Below are positions 1-4,636 of a stretch of DNA of 5,026 nucleotides, piece by piece. The stretch's first letter is position 1, and each line of letters opens with the position of its first letter. The position numbers and the translations under genes are program-made. The stretch is from Sulfurovum sp. (GTDB lineage Bacteria > Campylobacterota > Campylobacteria > Campylobacterales > Sulfurovaceae), in NCBI GenBank assembly GCA_030622375.1, contig JAUXGC010000107.1, positions 1 to 5,026 on the forward strand, given 5' to 3'. The notes beneath the pieces were generated by a model. It searched no databases. It was not told the DNA's origin and was given only the letters and a program-made list of their open reading frames with translations.

Positions 1-395
1 AACACTTCAAGATAGACAGAAGGTGTATTTAAATATTTTTTATACCTTCTGGTAATAGAGTCTGCAGCTTGCATCTGCGTAAGTCCAGAAACCTTAATCT
101 TGCCTATAAGAGGCAAAACTATCAAACCTTCTGCATTTACCAAGATACCTTTTTTACTCATACTCTGTCCTAACTCGCTCCCCATCCCTATAGAGGCTTG
201 TTCCGGATTTTTATACAGCATTACTTCTAGTCTATCTTGAGGTAAAATATGATACTCTATACTTCTATCGGTAATTATTTTACTCTCTTGTGTAGTGTTT
301 ACATCTGACTGAAAAAGTTTATACTCTGACTTGCTCGCACACCCACTTAAAAGTGCCAACACGGCTATGGATATAACTAACTTCACTTTAAACAT
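1..395 (-). CDS. Wza-type polysaccharide export outer-membrane lipoprotein, N-terminal part (runs off window)
   Basis: I translated this by hand from the ATG at 395-393; the frame stays open to base 1, giving 131 residues of a protein that continues outside the window. Residues 1-19 are a lipoprotein signal peptide: short Lys-containing n-region, hydrophobic core (LVISIAVLALL), and lipobox LSGC with Cys19 as the lipidated residue. From about residue 46 the sequence fits the Poly_export (PF02563) domain: YHILPQDRLEV at 48-58, then NAEGLIVLPLIGKIKVSGLT at 87-106, the usual 'G.i.lPliG.i.v.GlT' signature, then an amphipathic helix and YLNTPSVYLEV. The family forms the octameric outer-membrane channel that takes polysaccharide from the Wzc co-polymerase. 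The start is supported by an AAGGAG ribosome site at 407-402, six bases upstream of the ATG. It lies 51 bases downstream of the phosphatase gene on the same strand with no terminator between, so it is probably the third gene of the export operon. Confidence 0.9.
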   Translation of the reverse strand, partial: MFKVKLVISIAVLALLSGCASKSEYKLFQSDVNTTQESKIITDRSIEYHILPQDRLEVMLYKNPEQASIGMGSELGQSMSKKGILVNAEGLIVLPLIGKIKVSGLTQMQAADSITRRYKKYLNTPSVYLEV

Positions 396-446
396 TCCCT
401 TCTCCTTTTAATACTAAACATAATTATATCTTATCTGTTTTAAATT
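396..446 (-). promoter_or_regulatory. Intergenic spacer with strong RBS and a weak possible internal promoter for the export lipoprotein gene
   Basis: This short gap contains an AAGGAG Shine-Dalgarno at 407-402. A TATAAT hexamer lies at 428-423 (minus strand), 27 bases before the ATG. No convincing -35 is seen 16-18 bases upstream, so this may be only AT-rich coincidence. There is no hairpin, so read-through from the phosphatase gene is expected. Confidence 0.3.
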
Positions 447-1181
447 TTAGAATACTGTATCGTTGAGTATAGTATTGTGTTTAAAAATATCGCTATATGC
501 GTCTAACAAAAAAACATTGCCAAGTGTCTCTACCTGTTTTTTATGGTGAACATCACTTCCCAAAAAGTCTATCATGCCATGACTGCTTAAAAACTGGGCG
601 TGTTTTTTTGCTTCTTTCCCGTAATGCCCTCCAAAAGAGTTTAGATTTACTTGAAAATAGACGCCCAATTCCTTAAATCGTCCATACTCCTTTTGAGGGT
701 CTTTCACGTAACGATAGCGTTCGGGGTGAGCCAAAAGTGGTGTGTAGCCTGTGGCTAAAATCTCAAAAATCATCTCTTCTAACTGTATAGGTTTTGCCAT
801 ATAGGAGGTTTCAAAAAGAAGATAGTTCCCCTTAAGAGTCAACATATCACCTTTCTTAAGAAGATCACAAAAACCATCATCCAAATAGTACTCAGCGGCA
901 GCTTCTATCTCTAAACAGATTCCCTCTTTTTTGGCAGTTTTACGCAAAGTGTTTAGTCCAGCAGTGATGCTCTTTGGTGTGTTGCCGTAGGCATCCATCA
1001 TAATATGTGGTGTAGTTATGACTTTTTTATAGCCTAACGCTTCCATCCCTCTAAGAAGATGCAAGCTCTCTTCCATACTCTGTGAACCATCATCAATACC
1101 AGGTATCAGATGAGAATGAAGGTCAACTTTTAGGCGAGATTTTCCTTGTTGTTTTTTTTCTTTCTTAAAAAAAGAGAACAT
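447..1181 (-). CDS. PHP-family protein-tyrosine phosphatase (CpsB/YwqE type), partner of the BY-kinase
   Basis: This 244-residue protein has the usual length and all the metal-ligand motifs of the CpsB/CapC/YwqE branch of the PHP superfamily: DLHSHLIPGIDDG at 20-32, TTPH at 56-59, Glu97 in AAAEYY, AHPERY at 151-156, and GSDVHH at 208-213. These His/Asp/Glu residues bind a metal cluster that hydrolyses phosphotyrosine (EC 3.1.3.48). Known members dephosphorylate the C-terminal tyrosine cluster of the cognate polysaccharide kinase. Here that kinase is encoded directly upstream, with its stop and this start sharing one base (TAATG at 1181), which implies translational coupling and matched dosage. 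The first 16 residues are a basic cytoplasmic extension (KKEKKQQGK) with no signal peptide, so the enzyme acts in the cytoplasm. It is not the low-molecular-weight Wzb type that accompanies E. coli Wzc. Confidence 0.93.
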   Translation of the reverse strand: MFSFFKKEKKQQGKSRLKVDLHSHLIPGIDDGSQSMEESLHLLRGMEALGYKKVITTPHIMMDAYGNTPKSITAGLNTLRKTAKKEGICLEIEAAAEYYLDDGFCDLLKKGDMLTLKGNYLLFETSYMAKPIQLEEMIFEILATGYTPLLAHPERYRYVKDPQKEYGRFKELGVYFQVNLNSFGGHYGKEAKKHAQFLSSHGMIDFLGSDVHHKKQVETLGNVFLLDAYSDIFKHNTILNDTVF

Positions 1182-3481
1182 TATTTTTCATCTTCATAAT
1201 ATCCATATCCATAATTAGCTCTATTGATTGCAACGTCATTGAGTAATATACCAAAACCACTAATTTTTTCACTATATAGTTTATTTATATTTTGAAAAAA
1301 CTCTTTTTTCGAGTAGTTGGCTCTAAGCACATAGATGCTTGTATCTGCAAGGTGCATAAGGGTTTTTGCATCTGTCACTAACCCTACAGGAGGAGTATCT
1401 AGTATGATAACATCATACATCTCTCTTAGCTCTACAAGTACCTTTTCCATCAAGCCATTTTGTATCAATTCACTTGGATTTGGTGGCACAGGTCCAGAAG
1501 CAATAATGTCTAAATTACTATGCGATGTAGACTGAATGACCCCACTCAATTTAGCATGTCCTGAGAGTAAATTACTCATACCTTTTGCATTGTTAAGTCC
1601 AAATTTTTCATGTAGGGTTGGTTTTCGCATATCAAGATTGAGTACAATAGTTTTTTTATTTGCCATACTCATAATCCCAGCTAAGTTTATGCACATAGTT
1701 GTTTTTCCCTCTCCACCTACGGTTGAAGTCATGACTATCACATGTGCCCTCTTATTTTTTGCCATAAATTGCAAATTGGTACGCAAATTTCTAAATGCTT
1801 CTGCCATAGAAGATTTGGGAGAAGAAAAGACTTTAATCTTATCACTGTTTTTACCTATAGTAGGTATGATAGCAAGCAGTGGCACATCTGTTACCCAAGT
1901 AACATCTTCTTCATTTTTTATACGATTGTCTAAAAATGCTCTCAGAAAAGCGAGCAGGATCCCAAAAATCAGCCCCAAAATCAGCCCCACCAACACAACA
2001 AGAGTTCGTTTAGGCTTGATGGGTTCTTCAGGATAAAGTGCCATATCTATAACTCTGTTTTTACTAATGGTAGATGCTTTTATGATGGCTGTCTCTGACT
2101 GCTTCTCAAGCAAGTAGGAGTATATGTTTTCATTGACAGAAAACTTACGCTCCAACTGTCCATACATTCTCTCATCAGCTGGAAGTCTGTTGAGAAGCTT
2201 CTGCTCTTTAGAGATAGACTTTTGAAGTAGTATTTTCTTCTCTTTTGTATTTTTTCGCAAGTTTTTAATGGTAGCAACAATAATCTTTTTCAGTTGCACA
2301 ATCTTTCTTCTGAGCTTGCTTACCTCAGGGTACATCTCCGTATAGTCTTCACGTAAGATTTTCTTGTTCATAATGGCATCTTGAAGCTCTTTTATCATCA
2401 GGGAAAATCCAGCATCTTCCATATTGAGACCCACGATGGTAATGTTTTCAAGATTTTTGCCTGACTTTACCTGCACATAGAGGGTATCGAGCATCTCTTC
2501 TTGCATAGATATCTCTGCAAGTTTACTCTCGTAGTCACTCATCCTCATAATGATGTTTTCTGCTTTAGCATTTAAACTTGTAGTGTTTGAACTTTTTTTA
2601 AACTCTTCTATTTTTATGGCTGAACTCTTAAGATTATCGGTAATCAGCTTCAACTGTTTGTCTATAAAGGTTAGCTTCAGTCCTGACTCTTCTGTTTTTT
2701 TCTCTACACTCTGCTCTATATATGCCTTTGCCAATGCATTTGTAAACTCTTGGGCGCGTAAAGCTACATTGTCTTCGTAAGAGAGTTCCAATATATTGGA
2801 GCGTTTTGTTTTTGGACTTGCACTCAAATGCTCCTGCACGAAACTACCTACTTTTTCGGGTGCCATAACCACAAAACTATACTTTGACTCTTTTGATGTT
2901 TTAGTCTTTACTATATTGAGATGAAAATGCTCTTCAACTATCTCTTCGCCGTAAGGGAGTATGGCATCATAACTCCAAACAGCATCATAACTCAAAATAG
3001 TAGCATTCTCCTCTTTGGCTTCATCAACAACCAAACGATATGTTTTGTCATCTATAGGGTAAAGCTCAAAAGAGACATCATAACCTTTAAGCATGCCTAC
3101 TTGAAAAGGAGAATCTTTATAAAGCTCAATCTTTTTAAATGCTACAGTAGTGTAGTAGTGGTGAGAGACATTGACTTTTTCTAATGCTTTTTGAGCTACA
3201 AATCTTGATTGCATAATGTCTATTTCGGTATCTGTATTGCTAGCACCAGAGTCCATAGCCATAGCAAATATATCTTCATCCCCTAAAGTACTCTGCTCAG
3301 TACCGACTTCAACGGTAGCGTAAGCTTTGTAAACACTGGGTGTAAAATAGACATACGCAGCACTAGCCAAACCAAACAGAAGCACAAAAAAGAAAATCAT
3401 ATACTTATAAGTCCCCATGGTACTAAAAACCTCTCCAAGGTCTATCTCATCTTCATCTATGGACATACTGGTTGTGTTCAT
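1181..3481 (-). CDS. wzc: Wzc-type polysaccharide co-polymerase / bacterial tyrosine kinase (fused Wzz and BY-kinase domains)
   Basis: This 766-residue inner-membrane protein controls polysaccharide chain length and export. A Wzz domain begins with a short cytoplasmic segment and TM1 at about 28-46. A large periplasmic region follows, with helical, coiled-coil-like stretches at about 255-430, then a GNVR-type segment (about 432-484), the Pro-rich PEEPIKPKR (484-492) and TM2 (about 494-513). The cytoplasmic kinase has the oligomerisation motif E561-x2-R564-x2-R567, Walker A GGEGKTT (589-595), Walker A' VLNLDMRKP (613-621), Walker B VIILDTPP (691-698), and a C-terminal tyrosine cluster Y757, Y759, Y761, Y762. 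The first acidic residue of the A' DxD pair is Asn615 (codon AAT), a departure from the canonical motif. The ATG at 3481 has a modest AAGGT site five bases upstream; Met6 is a less likely start. It is the first gene of the export operon, with the phosphatase gene overlapping its stop. Confidence 0.95.
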   Translation of the reverse strand: MNTTSMSIDEDEIDLGEVFSTMGTYKYMIFFFVLLFGLASAAYVYFTPSVYKAYATVEVGTEQSTLGDEDIFAMAMDSGASNTDTEIDIMQSRFVAQKALEKVNVSHHYYTTVAFKKIELYKDSPFQVGMLKGYDVSFELYPIDDKTYRLVVDEAKEENATILSYDAVWSYDAILPYGEEIVEEHFHLNIVKTKTSKESKYSFVVMAPEKVGSFVQEHLSASPKTKRSNILELSYEDNVALRAQEFTNALAKAYIEQSVEKKTEESGLKLTFIDKQLKLITDNLKSSAIKIEEFKKSSNTTSLNAKAENIIMRMSDYESKLAEISMQEEMLDTLYVQVKSGKNLENITIVGLNMEDAGFSLMIKELQDAIMNKKILREDYTEMYPEVSKLRRKIVQLKKIIVATIKNLRKNTKEKKILLQKSISKEQKLLNRLPADERMYGQLERKFSVNENIYSYLLEKQSETAIIKASTISKNRVIDMALYPEEPIKPKRTLVVLVGLILGLIFGILLAFLRAFLDNRIKNEEDVTWVTDVPLLAIIPTIGKNSDKIKVFSSPKSSMAEAFRNLRTNLQFMAKNKRAHVIVMTSTVGGEGKTTMCINLAGIMSMANKKTIVLNLDMRKPTLHEKFGLNNAKGMSNLLSGHAKLSGVIQSTSHSNLDIIASGPVPPNPSELIQNGLMEKVLVELREMYDVIILDTPPVGLVTDAKTLMHLADTSIYVLRANYSKKEFFQNINKLYSEKISGFGILLNDVAINRANYGYGYYEDEK
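1965..1988. repeat. 12-bp perfect tandem repeat inside the kinase gene (TM2)
   Basis: AAAATCAGCCCC occurs twice head to tail at 1965-1976 and 1977-1988. On the coding strand it encodes the repeated G-L-I units of GLILGLIFG (residues 499-507), giving a G-x3-G-x3-G helix-packing pattern (Gly499, Gly503, Gly507) in the second membrane segment. Its length is a multiple of three, so a change of copy number would keep the frame. Confidence 0.8.
2964..2993. repeat. 12-bp direct repeat in the periplasmic domain of the kinase gene
   Basis: GCATCATAACTC occurs at 2964-2975 and again at 2982-2993, exactly 18 bases (six codons) apart. It encodes SYDA twice (residues 164-167 and 170-173, in SYDAVWSYDAIL). 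This looks like a small in-frame duplication in the periplasmic part of the Wzz region, probably a surface strand or loop. Confidence 0.6.
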
Positions 3482-3608
3482 GTTTTACCTTGAGAAGTAT
3501 TGTTTTTAAATTGCTATTATTATAGCGAAAGAGTTCAATATTCATGTTTTAAACTTTTGGCTTGATAGATTTTCAACACACCTGACCATGAAGATTTAAC
3601 AAAAGGAC
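3482..3608 (-). promoter_or_regulatory. Promoter region of the export (kinase-phosphatase-lipoprotein) operon
   Basis: On the minus strand a perfect TATAAT -10 hexamer lies at 3524-3519, inside CGCTATAATAATAG, about 38 bases before the kinase ATG. No good -35 hexamer sits 16-18 bases upstream, which is common for the main sigma factor of Campylobacterota. Transcription would start near 3512 and leave a leader of about 30 bases with AAGGT at 3491-3487 as ribosome site. The promoter lies downstream of the toxin-antitoxin terminator, so the export operon can be transcribed on its own. The rest of the stretch holds an ACCTGACC octamer at 3580-3587 that recurs at 4608-4615, and nothing else I recognise. 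Confidence 0.55.
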
Positions 3609-3638
3609 AAAAAGGGGTCAGTTACCACCCCCTTTTTT
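3609..3638 (-). terminator. Rho-independent terminator after the toxin gene, possibly bidirectional
   Basis: AAAAAGGGG at 3609-3617 pairs perfectly with CCCCTTTTT at 3629-3637 around an 11-base loop, giving a nine-base-pair stem. It begins two bases past the toxin stop codon. On the minus strand the descending arm ends in TTTTT and on the plus strand in TTTTTT, so it could work either way. Its left arm and loop also contain GGGGTCAGTTACC, the inverted relative of a motif at 4565-4580, so the hairpin may derive from the end of a mobile element. Confidence 0.75.
3614..3626 (+). repeat. GGGGTCA...TACC motif, left member of an imperfect inverted pair
   Basis: GGGGTCAGTTACC here and GGGGTCAAGTGATACC (minus strand of 4565-4580) share GGGGTCA, then GT, then TACC, and face each other across the toxin-antitoxin module. 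The spacing differs by three bases. From memory of the family, motifs of this GGGGTCA/AGGGTCA type often border REP-associated (Y1, IS200-like) transposase genes; that link is an inference here. Confidence 0.45.
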
Positions 3639-3640
3639 AA

Positions 3641-4039
3641 TTACAGATACTTACTTACAAATTCTTTACTTGTAAATTTTGTTATATCACCACTATAAAA
3701 CTTTTTATCATTTGTTATAATCAACTCACACTTTAAGTATTTAGCGCATATGTATTGGAGGTTGTCTTCTAAATCGGAATTATTTATATCTAATGCTTTT
3801 TTAATCATCTCATTTGAAGCACCAACAACTTCAATGAGTTGATTTACAGTAGTTAAAAATTCATTTACATTATTTATCTGTTTTTTAGCAATATAATCAA
3901 TATTTAAAATAGTCACATCTAGGATAACTCCATTGAAAAGTTTTTTTTCAATGGCATCAAAAAGTAAAAGGGCTTCTTTAAAGTCTTTTCTTTTTAAAAT
4001 CAAATCAAGAAAAATATTTGTATCTATAAACACTTTCAT
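3641..4039 (-). CDS. PIN-domain toxin (PIN_3 family, VapC-like endoribonuclease)
   Basis: This 132-residue protein is a single PIN domain of normal length. Residues 1-8 give the opening strand and first catalytic Asp (MKVFIDTN, Asp6). DVTILNIDYIAKK at 41-53 matches the PIN_3 (PF13470) pattern, in which Asn takes the place of the second acidic residue of classical VapC proteins. Residues 89-97 (DLEDNLQYI) hold the conserved acidic pair D89/D92 of the 'DxEDalqy' motif. IITNDKKFY at 107-115 holds the last polar/acidic site (Asn110, Asp111). PIN toxins cleave RNA, often tRNA, with a Mg2+ or Mn2+ ion; the target here cannot be read from sequence. The ATG abuts the antitoxin stop with no gap (TAGATG at 4042-4037) and has no clear ribosome site, so it is probably translated by coupling. 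A terminator follows immediately. Confidence 0.87.
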   Translation of the reverse strand: MKVFIDTNIFLDLILKRKDFKEALLLFDAIEKKLFNGVILDVTILNIDYIAKKQINNVNEFLTTVNQLIEVVGASNEMIKKALDINNSDLEDNLQYICAKYLKCELIITNDKKFYSGDITKFTSKEFVSKYL

Positions 4040-4291
4040 CTATTGTATTATCTTATTATATTTAGCATCATCAGTTTTATAATCATCATCTAATATACCA
4101 ACAAATTTAGAAAATGTACTACTACCTAGATTTTCTTTGTTTATTGATGCTCTAGCCAATAAACTTTTATATTCATCATAAGGCAATATAACTGCTTTTT
4201 TACGATGTGCTTTTTTATCTACTATAAGAACTGTTTGTGTCAACAGTTGTGTAAATTGACTCTGTGCCTGAGAGATTCCAAGTTCTAACAT
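4040..4291 (-). CDS. Phd/YefM-like antitoxin of the PIN toxin
   Basis: I start this gene at the ATG at 4291-4289 (83 residues). An AAAGGA ribosome site at 4303-4298 stands six bases upstream of it. The in-frame ATG at 4315 touches the -10 box and lies upstream of the expected transcript start, so it would not be on the mRNA. The N-terminal half looks like the Phd/YefM DNA-binding fold: LGISQAQSQFTQLL, a basic turn (DKKAHRKKAV), then the typical AVILPYDEYKSLL. The C-terminal part (about 50-83) is polar and acidic (ILDDDYKTDD), suited to wrapping around the toxin. Antitoxins of this class neutralise the toxin and repress their own promoter. The gene is directly followed by the toxin gene. The family call rests on pattern only, as the match to the helical start is loose. 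Confidence 0.78.
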   Translation of the reverse strand: MLELGISQAQSQFTQLLTQTVLIVDKKAHRKKAVILPYDEYKSLLARASINKENLGSSTFSKFVGILDDDYKTDDAKYNKIIQ

Positions 4292-4297
4292 ATTAAG

Positions 4298-4344
4298 TCC
4301 TTTATATATGTACATATTATATCATATATATACTTACTTGTATA
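4298..4344 (-). promoter_or_regulatory. Antitoxin-toxin operon promoter with extended -10, palindromic operator and RBS
   Basis: On the minus strand TGATATAAT at 4324-4316 is an extended -10 box, with TATACA at 4344-4339 as a -35 at 17-base spacing (four of six consensus bases). A perfect 12-bp palindrome ATATGTACATAT (4306-4317) overlaps the end of the -10 box and the expected start near 4309, an apt place for the autorepressing antitoxin-toxin complex. AAAGGA at 4303-4298 is the ribosome site. The region is very AT-rich, so the individual boxes are weaker evidence than their consistent spacing. Confidence 0.6.
4306..4317. promoter_or_regulatory. Perfect 12-bp palindrome, candidate operator
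   Basis: ATATGTACATAT is its own reverse complement over all 12 bases, with GTAC at the centre. It covers the region from the -10 box to the expected transcription start of the antitoxin-toxin operon. Phd/YefM and VapBC systems usually bind short palindromes in just this position, so I infer an autoregulatory site. Confidence 0.5.
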
Positions 4345-4403
4345 TTTTCAATACTTTAATCATATTTTCTTCAAACTCATAAGCTTCATTTTCCTCTATT
4401 CCT

Positions 4404-4568
4404 CTAACTATACTCTTTGATAAGAAACAATTGCAACAACTCTTTTATCTCAGGTATATTTACATTGGTACTTACAAATGATACTAACTCTTAATCTTTT
4501 TTACCTTCTAAAAGTTTTCCTATGAGGGAATAAAGGTAGCTCTCATCAGTGACATAGCATGATTGGTA
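4404..4568 (-). pseudogene. Decayed coding fragment, possibly from a REP-associated (Y1/IS200-like) transposase
   Basis: One minus-strand frame reads as plausible protein over 4568-4494 (including CYVTDESYLYSLIGKLLEG), has a TAA at 4493-4491, and resumes in the same frame over 4490-4407 (including VSTNVNIPEIKELLQLF) to a TAG at 4406-4404. It has no start codon in frame: a TGA lies just upstream at 4571-4569. The first half loosely resembles the region of Y1_Tnp (PF01797) proteins with S-C/F-x(5-6)-D/E-x-Y-L before the conserved 'YIxxNP'. The catalytic HxH and Tyr motifs are absent. The neighbouring GGGGTCA motif supports the idea, but origin from an unrelated gene, or chance, cannot be excluded. 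Confidence 0.3.
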
Positions 4569-4580
4569 TCACTTGACCCC
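4565..4580 (-). repeat. GGGGTCA...TACC motif, right member of an imperfect inverted pair
   Basis: GGTATCACTTGACCCC on the plus strand is the imperfect inverted counterpart of GGGGTCAGTTACC at 3614-3626. The two bound about 970 bases that contain the decayed fragment and the whole antitoxin-toxin operon, including its promoter and most of its terminator. Confidence 0.45.
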
Positions 4581-4610
4581 TTTTACCTTATTTAGTTAAT
4601 AGTAATGACC

Positions 4611-4636
4611 TGACCCTCTATTCTGACCCTCTATTC
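4611..4636. repeat. 13-bp perfect tandem duplication across the glycosyltransferase stop codon
   Basis: TGACCCTCTATTC occurs at 4611-4623 and again directly at 4624-4636. On the coding strand the unit reads GAATAGAGGGTCA, and the TAG stop of the glycosyltransferase (4620-4618) lies in the copy nearer the toxin-antitoxin module. The last residues (N-R-G-S-E) are encoded by the repeat. The AGGGTCA core matches the element-like sequence next to it, so the duplication probably arose with an insertion or slippage at the gene end. Confidence 0.8.

Larger units (their letters stand above)
4345..4617. other. Gene-free stretch with mobile-element-like repeat sequence
   Basis: Together with the antitoxin promoter this makes a 326-base gap between the antitoxin start and the glycosyltransferase stop. 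The glycosyltransferase-proximal end (4565-4617) reads on the minus strand as AGGGTCAGGTCATTACTATT, then GGGGTCAAGTGATACC, a style of sequence I associate with borders of REP-associated Y1 transposase genes. The middle (4404-4568) is a decayed coding fragment, listed separately. I see no tRNA, small-RNA hairpin, CRISPR repeat or terminator behind the glycosyltransferase gene. Confidence 0.5.

Noticed and set aside
1335..2036. Plus-strand open frames of 66 and 166 codons (1335-1535, 1536-2036), and a 63-codon one at 1742-1933
   Set aside because: They lie opposite the well-supported kinase domain and TM2 of the BY-kinase. Their translations show no motif and they have no convincing ribosome site.
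2080..2280. Minus-strand 66-codon frame within the kinase gene
   Set aside because: Out-of-frame shadow of the coiled-coil coding region, with Lys/Arg/Ser-rich composition and no start signal.
2550..3184. Plus-strand open frames of 76 and 87 codons
   Set aside because: Antisense to the periplasmic domain of the kinase gene; hydrophobic-looking stretches are what antisense of polar helices gives.
4292..4315. Upstream in-frame ATG adding eight residues to the antitoxin
   Set aside because: It adjoins the -10 box and precedes the likely transcript start; it has no ribosome site, while the ATG at 4291 has AAAGGA at six bases.
3580..4615. ACCTGACC at 3580-3587 and 4608-4615 as a target-site duplication about 1 kb apart
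   Set aside because: Only eight bases, and at the right end it is part of the repeated TGACC motif family itself, so it is better explained as motif recurrence than as a true target duplication.
4345..4617. CRISPR array, tRNA or structured small RNA in the gene-free stretch
   Set aside because: No regularly spaced repeats, no cloverleaf-like arms and no terminator-like hairpin could be found by eye.
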